Positions 52,484-62,025 of a DNA stretch of 64,000 bases are shown one piece after another. Positions within the stretch are counted from its first letter, which is position 1; each line of letters begins with the position of its first letter. Source of the DNA: Candidatus Melainabacteria bacterium. Its GTDB lineage: Bacteria > Cyanobacteriota > Vampirovibrionia > Obscuribacterales > Obscuribacteraceae. The DNA is taken from positions 21,180-85,179 of the forward strand of contig PLZS01000088.1 in NCBI GenBank assembly GCA_003153555.1. Direction: 5' to 3'. The notes beneath the pieces were generated by a model. That model did no database searches, was not told where the DNA came from, and saw only the letters and a list, made by a program, of their open reading frames with translations. The translations under genes and the position numbers were made by a program.

Positions 52484-53851
52484 TTATTTTTTACTCTCCA
52501 CGCGTTCTTTCAATAAAAACTTTCCGATTGGTGCTGATGAAAATTTGCCGTTATCGAATACCAAATGTCCTCTGACAAACGTTTTTTCGACCAGACCGAA
52601 AAGCTGCATGCCATCATAAGGCGTTACTTTATGACGGTGATGGATAATTGAAGCATCAATTTTTGTCGAAGCTTCAGGATTCCAGACAACAATGTCAGCA
52701 TCAGTCCCAGGCTTCAGCGAGCCTTTCGATCCAGACAGTCCAAGAAATTCAGCTGGAGCCTGACAAATCCATTTGGTCAATTGCTCAATGGAGACACCGC
52801 GCTTTTTTGCCTGTGTCCAGACCGTTGGTAGCACAAACTGCAGTCCAGATATTCCGCCCCAGGCTTTTTGCAAATTGCCTTCCGATAAAAATTTGAGGCT
52901 TGGAGCGCAAGGAGAGTGGTCCGATACTACAAAATCAATCGTTCCATCCAACAATGCTTGCCAAAGTTTCTCTCTGTTTTCGCGCTCGCGAATCGGTGGC
53001 GCACACTTAAATCGTGGGTCGCCATCAGCGATTTCTTCAGAGGCAAAAGTAAGATAGTGTGGGCAAGTTTCTACAGATAAATTGGTCTTGGACGCTTTAG
53101 CTTTTTGGATCGCACTGATGGCGTCGGATGATGACAGGTGAACAATATGAACCGGGCAGTTATGCTTTTGACCAAGTCGAATAATCAAGTCGATGGCGTC
53201 ATTCTCCCAGCGTCTAGGTCGGGACTTGAGAAAGGCATTGTAAGAAGACGAGTGTTCACTCCAATCTTCTGGATGCGAATCCGCGCATTCAAGTTCAGCG
53301 TGAACCAAAAGTGGAATTTTATGCTTAGCCAAAACTGGCATAGCAAGATTCAAATCAGCTTCAGTGACGTTTGGAAAATCGTCGATGCCTGAGTGAATCA
53401 AGAAACATTTGAAACCTCTCACACCAGCTTCAATCAAGGACTCTAATGAGGCAGTATTTTCGGGAACCACACCACCGTAAAATGCGCAGTCAACCGAGAG
53501 TTTACCAGAGGCAGCGGCGAGCTTCTCTTCAAGCGCATCCAGTCTGGTCGTCACAGGATTTGAGTTAAGGGGCATGTCGGCGATTGTCGTGATGCCGCCT
53601 GCAGCAGCCGCCTTGGTGGCTGTTTCAAAACCTTCCCATTCGGTTCGGCCAGGCTCATTGACGTGTACATGGCTGTCGACCAAACCGGGCATCACAACCG
53701 AGTTCCCTACCTCATGAACTGTAATGCCAGCTGGTATTTTGTCTGCTGAAACCATGTCAAATATCAAGCCATCTTTGACAAGAAGGCAACCTGCTCTGAT
53801 ACCATCTGTAGTGACGACGCGGTTGCTTGAAATGCCAAATATAGAAGTCAT
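52484..53851 (-). CDS. allB: Allantoinase
   Basis: VMPGLVDSHVHVNEPGRTEWEGFETATKAAAAGGITTIADMPLN, VETCPHYL, DFVVSDHSPC. Confidence 0.96.
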   Translation of the reverse strand: MTSIFGISSNRVVTTDGIRAGCLLVKDGLIFDMVSADKIPAGITVHEVGNSVVMPGLVDSHVHVNEPGRTEWEGFETATKAAAAGGITTIADMPLNSNPVTTRLDALEEKLAAASGKLSVDCAFYGGVVPENTASLESLIEAGVRGFKCFLIHSGIDDFPNVTEADLNLAMPVLAKHKIPLLVHAELECADSHPEDWSEHSSSYNAFLKSRPRRWENDAIDLIIRLGQKHNCPVHIVHLSSSDAISAIQKAKASKTNLSVETCPHYLTFASEEIADGDPRFKCAPPIRERENREKLWQALLDGTIDFVVSDHSPCAPSLKFLSEGNLQKAWGGISGLQFVLPTVWTQAKKRGVSIEQLTKWICQAPAEFLGLSGSKGSLKPGTDADIVVWNPEASTKIDASIIHHRHKVTPYDGMQLFGLVEKTFVRGHLVFDNGKFSSAPIGKFLLKERVESKK

Positions 53852-54099
53852 TCTTGACCTGCGGTTGCTCGTATAGAAGCTTTTAGTCAGCTCCGTAAGA
53901 AGCTGCCGTGTGATTTAAGCGTCATTATTGTCTCATATCGGCAGTCAGGCGCTACCAGACAGGACAAATTATCGTAATTTCATAATACTTTGCACGTTCC
54001 TGAGACTCTCAATTTCGGGATCATTTGGCTCGGTAAACAGATTCTTCCCTGCCGATGGTCGTATAATCTTGAATTCAATAGCAGTATGGAGATGCCGAC

Positions 54100-54990
54100 A
54101 TGAGCGGGTCAGATCAACGCACCAATATAGCGCAGGATGAACGTACCGCAGGTGTCTTAGTCCAAAACGCGTATGGGAAATCTAAGGTCAGATTGACTAA
54201 AGTAACGCGCTCGGAAGATCGACATATATTCAAAGAAATTTGTGTCGATATTCAGCTACAAGGGGATTTTGAGCGCACTTATACAGTCGGTGACAACAGC
54301 CAAGTGGTCGCCACAGACTCAATGAAAAATCTGGTTTACGTGCTTGCTAGTAACCATCCGCTTGAGGATATCGAATCATTCGGCAAGAGTTTGGCAGAGC
54401 ACATTTTGACAACATACAAGCATGTACGCAGCGTCGACGTTAGGCTCGTCGAAGAATTATGGCATCGCATTTTGGTCGATGGAAAGCCTCATGCGCATGC
54501 ATTCTTTGGCGCCGGGACTGAAAAACGCGTAGCTGAAATTAAAGCAACGCAGCAGTCGATCGAGATCAAGTCGGGAATTGAGGCTCTGAAGTTAGTCAAA
54601 ACAACTGACTCTGAATTCTGGGGGTTTATCAGAGACAAGCACACGACGTTACCTGACGTCAAAGATCGCATTTTCGGGACAAGTGTCTCTGTACACTGGT
54701 TGTATCTAAGTGGAAATCCGGATTTCCAAAAAGCTTATGACACCGTACGAAACGTGGTTCTTGAGTGTTTTGCCACACATCGAAGCCTTGCCGTTCAACA
54801 TACCATGAATGAAATTGGCCAAGTGGCGTTGGCTCGGGTACCTGATATTCGAGAAATCTCTATCGTTATGCCGAACGAGCATCGCATTCCATTCAATCTG
54901 GAACCATTTGCTCTAGAGAATAAAAACGAAATATTCATCACTACTGATCAACCCTATGGACTAATCTCAGCAACGCTGAAGCGCGTCTAA
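54100..54990 (+). CDS. uox: Uricase (cofactor-independent urate oxidase)
   Basis: NAYGKSKVRLTKV, YTVGDNSQVVATDSMKNLVYVLA, PNEHRIPFNL. Confidence 0.95.
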   Translation: MSGSDQRTNIAQDERTAGVLVQNAYGKSKVRLTKVTRSEDRHIFKEICVDIQLQGDFERTYTVGDNSQVVATDSMKNLVYVLASNHPLEDIESFGKSLAEHILTTYKHVRSVDVRLVEELWHRILVDGKPHAHAFFGAGTEKRVAEIKATQQSIEIKSGIEALKLVKTTDSEFWGFIRDKHTTLPDVKDRIFGTSVSVHWLYLSGNPDFQKAYDTVRNVVLECFATHRSLAVQHTMNEIGQVALARVPDIREISIVMPNEHRIPFNLEPFALENKNEIFITTDQPYGLISATLKRV

Positions 54991-55107
54991 GCATGGCTTC
55001 GATCACTTAGCGCGCTAGTCAGTGCAGCATCGTATTCATAAATTGCTTTCTCGTTCCGATGCAATTGCTGACAAATGTCATGTCGCTCAGCTTTGAGCGC
55101 ACTTGTT

Positions 55108-56445
55108 CTACACAAGCTTTTTAGGTAAGTCTAATCGTTGAACAGCACCTACGCTGACGACTGAGACCAGGGTGAAAAATATCAACAAGGCAAATGCACC
55201 AGCGAAGTTGCCTGTTCTTGCGGCTATCATGCCTGTTAGAGCAGGCGCCATTATCGAAGCAATGGCAGAGCAACAGTTCATAATCCCCTGGCTCGTGGCA
55301 GCGCGGTCCTTAGCGAGATCGCAGTTAATGGCGTAGAAAGCAGCGTTGGGCATCATACCGAAACCCACACCCAGCGAAATGAAAATCATTGATACCGACA
55401 ATGAAGGACTGAACAAGAGCGGTACGTATGACAAGCCCGATATCAGCTGACAGATACAGATCAAATATGAACGTGAAATTTGCTTGCTTCCGGTTTTGAT
55501 CCACAACCAGTCCGACAAGTAGCCTGCCACCGGCAGTAGTATCGCTGCAGTTAGCCAGGGAGCGATCAAAAGATAGCCAGCTTCTTTGAGTTGGACGCCG
55601 TGAGCGTGTTCCAAATATCCTGGAAGCCAGGTAAGAGCGAAGAAGAGTGAATAGCCAAAGGCGAAATAGGCAATGTTGTTTGAAATCAAGGCCGGATTGG
55701 ACAACATTGAGCGCCACGTGGTGGCACCATCGGACCGCTCTTTATTCCGCCGGTCTTGATCGCTAATGGCCCGATCGCTAATCTGTCCTTCGCGAATGTG
55801 CTTAAGCTCGGCTTCGCTAACAAATTTGCTCGAATCCGGATAGTCTCTGAAGAAAAGAAACCAAACGCCTGCCCAAACGACTCCGAACGAAGCCATCACG
55901 ACGAACATTGCTTTCCAACCTACCGAGATGATCAAAGTTGAGATGAGGGGCGCCCCTATGGCCGACGCCATTGGTACTGCACAGAGTCCAAATCCTGTCG
56001 CTCGCACTCTCTCAGACTGCGGCAGCCAGTCAGCCACCACTCTTGTCAGCGCAGGGAAGTGTGGACCCTCTGAGAGCCCAAGAATAATGCGCAGCGCGAG
56101 CAAGGAGGGAAAACCAACTACACACCCCATCAACGCCGTACACGCAGACCACATGACCGCTGCAGCAGGCCAAACCCTGCGAGCGCCCCAACGATCCACA
56201 ATCACGCCGCCGCCCAGGGTCATGACGGCATAGCCAATTCCGAATGCCGCCAGGATATAGCCAAACTGGCTATCGTCAAGACCGAACTCACGCTTAATTG
56301 GACCGATGGCATAAGAGATTGCTGCACGGTCCATGTAATTGACAAGCGTGATCAAAAACGCCAACGCCAAAACAACATAACGATAGTGGCTAACATGAGC
56401 CGAGGTTTCCGCGACGGTTTTTTCTGAGTTATTGACTTGAAACAC
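55108..56445 (-). CDS. MFS transporter, anion:cation symporter (ACS)-like
   Basis: NYMDRAAISYAIGPIKREFGLDDSQFGYILAAFGIGYAVM, LGLSEGPHFPALTRVVADW. Confidence 0.9.
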   Translation of the reverse strand: MFQVNNSEKTVAETSAHVSHYRYVVLALAFLITLVNYMDRAAISYAIGPIKREFGLDDSQFGYILAAFGIGYAVMTLGGGVIVDRWGARRVWPAAAVMWSACTALMGCVVGFPSLLALRIILGLSEGPHFPALTRVVADWLPQSERVRATGFGLCAVPMASAIGAPLISTLIISVGWKAMFVVMASFGVVWAGVWFLFFRDYPDSSKFVSEAELKHIREGQISDRAISDQDRRNKERSDGATTWRSMLSNPALISNNIAYFAFGYSLFFALTWLPGYLEHAHGVQLKEAGYLLIAPWLTAAILLPVAGYLSDWLWIKTGSKQISRSYLICICQLISGLSYVPLLFSPSLSVSMIFISLGVGFGMMPNAAFYAINCDLAKDRAATSQGIMNCCSAIASIMAPALTGMIAARTGNFAGAFALLIFFTLVSVVSVGAVQRLDLPKKLV

Positions 56446-56559
56446 TTAGTGCATTCCTTTTACCGAACCGCTTGGCATCGATCATTGTTGACAGCTTGCG
56501 CTTGGATAATAACGCTAATGGAGCGGCTTGAGCCGCTTTGGATATTACCAGGTGAATCT

Positions 56560-56721
56560 TCAACCGTTAACGGTTCATTTTTTTCTCGCTAAAACTTCAG
56601 CCGCTGACGGTTCACTCTTTTCCCAGTTGGACTGTTTACGGTTCAGCATTTCGCGACTGAAAACTCTGTCCTTAGCTATTCACTTTTCGTGGATCGAAAA
56701 ACCAACCGTTAACGGTTCATT
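56560..56721. repeat. Degenerate tandem array of palindromic CAACCGTTAACGGTTCATTT units, ~37-bp period
   Basis: CGGTTC (or variant) at 56571, 56608, 56639, 56676 (CTATTC), 56713; spacings 37, 31, 37, 37. Confidence 0.75.
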
Positions 56722-56904
56722 TATCAGGACCAACACTGTCGTTCTCTGTAGACGGCGCGGGTGCGCCATTGGAACGCCCTTAAGAAAACAAGAGGTGCAA
56801 GAAATTCGCAAGAAACCTGCAATTGGGATGCAAGAACATCGCCCTATTATTCAGTCATCGAACCGGCGTTTACCCAGATTTTTCAGTCCTAGGAGTATTT
56901 AGCA

Positions 56905-57610
56905 ATGTCACCACCAAATTCACAAGATACGTTCAGAGAAGCTGGTCATCAAAGCATGGAAGCACTGAGAAATGTAGAACACGGATTTGCTGACTTCGGA
57001 CATGCGATATCTGATGCATGGGGTGCCGGAGTCAAGCTAAATAAAGCTGCAATTCAGGCGACTTGCGAATCCGGGCAAGCAGTGGAACATGCTTCAGGTC
57101 GAGTCGTAAACGCTGCTGGTACGGAATTGGCTAGAGAGAATAGAGAGTTGGTCCACGGCGCCCAAGACTTAGGCAGAAAGGCAATTCGTGGGGTTCATGC
57201 TGCCGGTGAGGAATTGGCTAGAGAGAATAAAGAGTTGGTCCACGGCGCCCAAGAAATTGGTCATTAAAGTAGCTCACGGGGCTCACGTTGTTGGCAAGGA
57301 ATTACAAAGAGAAGAAAGAGTAGTCGTCCATGGCGCCCAAGTACTTGGTGAGGCTGTTGCTCACGGCGTTCACGCTGGTACAAAACGAATCGGCGACCAC
57401 ATCCATGATCGACCGTTAACAGCGATTCTTGAGGGACCATTTGTAATCGTGGATGGTTTGGCTCGTGGAGGTATTGAGAAATCACACGATCAACCAGCAG
57501 CCCACAATTCCCTCACTGAAAAGCCACACGAGAAGCAAGCGCCGGTGCATAACCTACAGAAAAATAATCAGAACACTCATGTATTGCCTAGTTTAGAAAT
57601 CAAGTTTTAA
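56905..57610 (+). CDS. HGA-repeat protein, interrupted by a one-nucleotide frame change near 57265
   Basis: ORF 56905-57267 ends ...LVHGAQEIGH*; ORF frame 2 continues KVAHGAHVVGKELQREERVVVHGAQVLG..., same repeat register. Confidence 0.75.
57123..57254 (+). repeat. 87-bp-period internal repeat (45-bp near-identical segments) in the HGA-repeat gene
   Basis: 57123-57167 vs 57210-57254, one mismatch. Confidence 0.85.
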
Positions 57611-57993
57611 AACATTCCTTTCAGGCAAGCAAAGCACCCAGGTTAAGTCGTGTCCAGTGACAGTCCTTAATTAACCTGGTGTTTCGCCTTTCTGCATCCT
57701 TTATTCAGAAGGCTTTACAACCAGAATAATAGGACTGTTATGAATAATTTTTAACTGTTCGAGAAAGATCGCCTAAACGAGCGGATTGGAGTGCCTATTC
57801 CTGACACTACGCGTGGTGCATTGACTGAGTAAACCAACTACTTGAATACTTAAATAAAGCTCAGACGAGCAGTAATTAGGTACTTCGACTGGCTGATTGC
57901 TCGCAAAAGACATATTATTGAAAATTCGATCATAGCCTTCGTAATTACCAAATGCGCGACTCTAATTAGTACCAAGTACGAACTGGATAACCG

Positions 57994-58677
57994 ATGCGCA
58001 AAGGAACCATCAAACTGATGAATAGAGCGAAAAATTTGAGAAACACTGGTCGAGCGGCTGTGTGGAGCGTTTTCCTGTCTGCAGCCTGGTCGGTTCAATC
58101 TTTCAACTGTCAGCCCGTTCAAGCTCAAGAAGATTCAGGGGTTGGCTATTATTCAAATGGCTATAAACCAATTCAGAATGAACAGTTTTTGGGAATGGCT
58201 CACAATTCGCCTGAAACATCTCTGTTTCGTGCCGAGCTTGCTATAAACAGGGAGCAGTGGGGTCTCGCGGTTAAGTTTTTACGGAAATCGATGCGAGGTG
58301 ACGACGAAGACATTGATACGCACAAATATCTAGCCATCTGTCTCGAAAAACAAATGGAAGAGCAACCCGAAAGAGATCCTGCAATGTACAAAGAATGCAT
58401 TAAAGAATGGCTTATAGTGCTGCGCAATATGAAGGGTCCCGAAAAAGGTCTTAGTTGGAAAAATGGACTAAGTCCTACCAATAATAAGAAGTGGGAAGAC
58501 GAGCAAGGTGCAATGATGGCTCGTCAACACTTGACTCAACTTACCGGTTCGGAGCCGAAGCGTTGGGAAACCAACGACAAATTTGTGGCGAGAATAACCA
58601 AACCAGCCGAAGAGAATGTGCACGCGAAAGTGTTGAGCAAAAAACCTGCTGCGTTGCAATCCGGTGTCGATCAGTAA
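57994..58677 (+). CDS. Secreted TPR-like protein, unknown function
   Basis: Signal-like N-terminus; AELAINREQWGLAVKFLRKSMRGDDEDIDTHKYLAICLEKQ. Confidence 0.65.
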   Translation: MRKGTIKLMNRAKNLRNTGRAAVWSVFLSAAWSVQSFNCQPVQAQEDSGVGYYSNGYKPIQNEQFLGMAHNSPETSLFRAELAINREQWGLAVKFLRKSMRGDDEDIDTHKYLAICLEKQMEEQPERDPAMYKECIKEWLIVLRNMKGPEKGLSWKNGLSPTNNKKWEDEQGAMMARQHLTQLTGSEPKRWETNDKFVARITKPAEENVHAKVLSKKPAALQSGVDQ

Positions 58678-59108
58678 AATGCAGCATTATTTCATCGCCA
58701 CTGGGCAGGTATGAAATGTACCCTGTCGGAAACGATGATCTATGTTTGATGATTCTCTAAAATCAAAAGACGAATTATCCAGTCAGGATTTAGTCGCGGA
58801 TCCAAGTTTGCCTGAATTATCTATTACGGCATAGACAGAACGTGCAGATAACAAAGCTGCTCAGGCTCTGCAAGAAGACATTTCCATGCCGAGCGCACCG
58901 TATGCGGGGCGAGCTACTGCGATACCGTGAACAGTTTACAGGATGCAATCCACTCTGGTTTCGCACCACAGCTTTTCAACATGCATTGATCGAATTTAGA
59001 TCAATTCTTGTTAAATTAGCCAATGGTTCACAAAATATACACCGCTGCATATTATCGTGAATAGAGGTGGTCAAGTATTGATCGCGGGTATTGTAAGGAG
59101 ATCAAACG

Positions 59109-59432
59109 ATGAAAAAAATTAGCGCATTGTTGTTAGCTTTGGTGGCAGCATCATCATTCGGTTTTAGCCAAAACGCATTTGCCAAATCTACCAAATCAGC
59201 TAATTCAGACACTATTCAGGTAGCAGGCTATACAAAAAAAGATGGCACAGTGGTAAAACCGTACACCCGCAAGAGATCTTCAAAAAGTGCTGAAACCGGC
59301 GCATCTACGTCAGTGAAACAGACCAGTAAAGTTGAAACTCCTGCCGCCACTGAAAAGACCGAATCAACGAAAGTGGAAACAACTTCCACTAAGGACAGCA
59401 CAAAAGCTTCTAAAGGTAAGCATTCGAAGTAG
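59109..59432 (+). CDS. Small secreted Ser/Thr/Lys-rich protein
   Basis: AAGGAG upstream; signal peptide MKKISALLLALVAASSFGFSQNAFA; low-complexity tail. Confidence 0.75.
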   Translation: MKKISALLLALVAASSFGFSQNAFAKSTKSANSDTIQVAGYTKKDGTVVKPYTRKRSSKSAETGASTSVKQTSKVETPAATEKTESTKVETTSTKDSTKASKGKHSK

Positions 59433-59468
59433 ATAGAAAGCTGCTCACCGGGAGCGATGCTCTAACCG

Positions 59469-59516
59469 AACTTGCAAGAACGCCTTGATCTCACAATCAA
59501 GGCGTTCTTGCAAGTT
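59469..59516. terminator. Perfect 21-bp-stem hairpin AACTTGCAAGAACGCCTTGAT-CTCACA-ATCAAGGCGTTCTTGCAAGTT
   Basis: Perfect inverted repeat 37 nt after the stop of the 59109-59432 gene; no T-tract. Confidence 0.65.
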
Positions 59517-59624
59517 GTCAGGCACACTTTCGACACAAATCTGCGCAATGATGAATGGGATGAAACCTTACCAAAAGATCAAACTCTTCTGATCAAATTT
59601 ACTAATACCAAGGAGCTCATTTCC

Positions 59625-59792
59625 ATGAAAATCGAAATGAATTCAAACACGGCTATTACGGCCCAACCCGAAAAACAGATGAACCTGTTCTTCATGTTCA
59701 TTGTATTAATGAGCATTCGCACTCTCTTCGAAGGAATGGCAAAGCTTTTGCTTGCTTCGTTGATCAGCTTATGGCCATCTTTGGACAACTAA
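59625..59792 (+). CDS. Small (55 aa) single-TM protein
   Basis: AAGGAG 10 nt upstream of ATG; MKIEMNSNTAITAQPEKQMNLFFMFIVLMSIRTLFEGMAKLLLASLISLWPSLDN. Confidence 0.55.
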   Translation: MKIEMNSNTAITAQPEKQMNLFFMFIVLMSIRTLFEGMAKLLLASLISLWPSLDN

Positions 59793-60129
59793 CCTATTCG
59801 GTTTTTGCGCGTCCTTACTCATACCAATCCATCACATTCTTCAGTACTGTGATGCCACTTTCGCGCGGGCAGAAATACCCGTCGCACATCATGACATTCT
59901 TCATTTCCGTAAATCGGCATGCTTGCGAACAAACACCTGTCCAGCAGCAGCCACAAAGTTGAAGTAATTGCAGTACCCTATATCCAAACAATTGTGCTTG
60001 AATGTTGATTGAGCGTAATTTGTTCCGGAAATATCCGGGCGTGTGGAACATTGAACGTTGGAGCTGTAATGTAGTTGACACCGGGAGTTCCGGGAGCCTA
60101 CCATTTGTCAGATACTGAAGGAGAACCGG

Positions 60130-62025
60130 ATGCGGGCTAAGCACCTTTGCCATTTTTTTGCAGTTCTTGGTGCGCTGACATTAACAATTTGTCCAACAAA
60201 TGCCCTGAACGAAGACGTTGTCTTGCAGTCGATGCAAACGGAACTAAATCGATCATTTTCGAAACTGAACAAAGCAGGTGAGTCTAGACTTTATTTTCTC
60301 GCTTATCGCTTGTATGACACGCACGCGATCGAAATTTCGGCTGAGTATGGCGGTTTGATTAGTGACAAACCTGAGAGTCACAAGCGAACCTTGGATATCG
60401 AACTAAGAGTCGGATCTCCTCAAATTGATAATACCCATAAAACTAGGGGCGGTGGACCTCGCATGGGAAGCGGCGATTACAGCTCGCGATCCGGCGTACC
60501 ACTGGATGACGATGAAGCTGCTCTTCGCACCACTTTGTGGGAACGAACAGATGCCGCCTTCAAATCTGCGCAAGCGGATTACCAAAAGGTTTTGACGAAT
60601 CGAGACGTTCGAATTGCAGAAGAAGACAATTCGGACGATTTTTCTAAAGAAAAGCCCGCCGTTTACTATGGCAAACCGCTAGAAATGAATGTTGATCGCA
60701 CCGCATGGGAGTCGCGTCTTCGTCGACTGTCCGCTATTTATCGAACTTATCCGAACATAAAAAGTTCGATGGTGCGTTTTTCCGCAACGAAGACAAAACG
60801 CTATCTAGTAACCAGTGAAGGCACAATAATTGAAGACGAGCACGTCCAATTTCGCGTCTATACAATTGCTGAAGCAACAGCTGACGATGGAATGCGCGTT
60901 TGGTTGTACGACGGAGTAGAAGCGCCTACAAAAGTTGACCTTCCTGACGATCAAAAATTGGATCAAATGGTGCACAAAGTGGCCTCCTCAGTGGAGGCAC
61001 TGAGAGTTGCTAAAGCCGCGGAACCATTTGCCGGCCCAGCCATACTACAAGCAAAGTCTGCTGGCGTTTACTTCCATGAAATTTTTGGTCATCGCATCGA
61101 AGGTCATCGACAAAAAGATGAGGGTGAGGGCCGAACATTTACGAAACTAATTGGCAAGGAAATTATGCCGACCTTCATTACTGTTGTTGACGATCCGCTT
61201 AAGGAACGGCTTGGCACCAAAGCTTTGAACGGATTCTATCGTTATGATGATGAGGGTGTGCCGGCGCAAAGGGCTGTGCTCGTTGACAAGGGCATTCTTA
61301 AAGGTTTCTTGATGGAACGTTCACCCATCCGTGGCTTTGCTAATTCGAACGGACATGGAAGAAGTTCACCCGGCTCGAAACCAGTAGCCAGACAGGCCAA
61401 CTTAATCGTAGATTCTTCGAAACGCGTACCTTATGAAACTTTGCGCGCACAATTAGTTGCTGAAATAAAACGTCAAGGCAAGCCATATGGTTTGGTGTTC
61501 GATGAGATTGCCGGAGGCTTTACAATGACTCAGGCACTGATGCCGCAAGTGTTTAAGTTGAAACCCTTGCGCGTTTGGAGAGTCTTTCCTGATGGTCGAC
61601 CCGATGAATTATTGCGGGGCGTTGATCTTGTCGGCACTCCACTAACATCGCTTGAGCGGATCATTGGCGCCGCCGACGACGATGATGTCTTCAACGGTAC
61701 GTGTGGTGCTGAATCAGGCTGGGTGCCAGTTTCGGCAATCTCACCAAGCCTGCTCTTGCAAACAATTGAAGTCGAGCGGAATTACAAAGAGCAAGACAAG
61801 CCGCCTGTATTGCCACCACCGGACCAAGACAAACAGGCTAAGTCGAACTCCACTGCTAAGTCGAGCAGCGTGCAAACGACGCCTCTCTTAGATCGGGGTC
61901 GAAGCTCGCCAGATGGAGCGGACAGCGTATCACCAGATAAAGCGGACACTACCTCCTCAGATAGAGCGGATAGCGCATCCTCCAATCATTCGGAGAAGAC
62001 TAATGCAGCGAAGAAGCCGCAATGA
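60130..62025 (+). CDS. TldD/PmbA-family metallopeptidase with putative signal peptide
   Basis: GVYFHEIFGHRIEGHRQ (HExxxH), VVDDPLKERLGTKALNGFYRYDDEGVPAQRAVLVDKGILKGFLMERSPI. Confidence 0.9.
   Translation: MRAKHLCHFFAVLGALTLTICPTNALNEDVVLQSMQTELNRSFSKLNKAGESRLYFLAYRLYDTHAIEISAEYGGLISDKPESHKRTLDIELRVGSPQIDNTHKTRGGGPRMGSGDYSSRSGVPLDDDEAALRTTLWERTDAAFKSAQADYQKVLTNRDVRIAEEDNSDDFSKEKPAVYYGKPLEMNVDRTAWESRLRRLSAIYRTYPNIKSSMVRFSATKTKRYLVTSEGTIIEDEHVQFRVYTIAEATADDGMRVWLYDGVEAPTKVDLPDDQKLDQMVHKVASSVEALRVAKAAEPFAGPAILQAKSAGVYFHEIFGHRIEGHRQKDEGEGRTFTKLIGKEIMPTFITVVDDPLKERLGTKALNGFYRYDDEGVPAQRAVLVDKGILKGFLMERSPIRGFANSNGHGRSSPGSKPVARQANLIVDSSKRVPYETLRAQLVAEIKRQGKPYGLVFDEIAGGFTMTQALMPQVFKLKPLRVWRVFPDGRPDELLRGVDLVGTPLTSLERIIGAADDDDVFNGTCGAESGWVPVSAISPSLLLQTIEVERNYKEQDKPPVLPPPDQDKQAKSNSTAKSSSVQTTPLLDRGRSSPDGADSVSPDKADTTSSDRADSASSNHSEKTNAAKKPQ

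Noticed and set aside
56560-56721. Possible CRISPR array
   Set aside because: Units are degenerate and palindromic, the inter-unit sequence is short (~17 bp), period is irregular and no cas genes are nearby.
57261-57270. prfB-like +1 programmed frameshift
   Set aside because: The CAT TAA A context lacks the CTT TGA slip site and upstream SD; kept only as one of several explanations in the findings.
59472-59624. N-terminal extension of the 59472..59792 ORF
   Set aside because: Runs through the perfect hairpin arm; the internal ATG at 59625 with AAGGAG is a better start.
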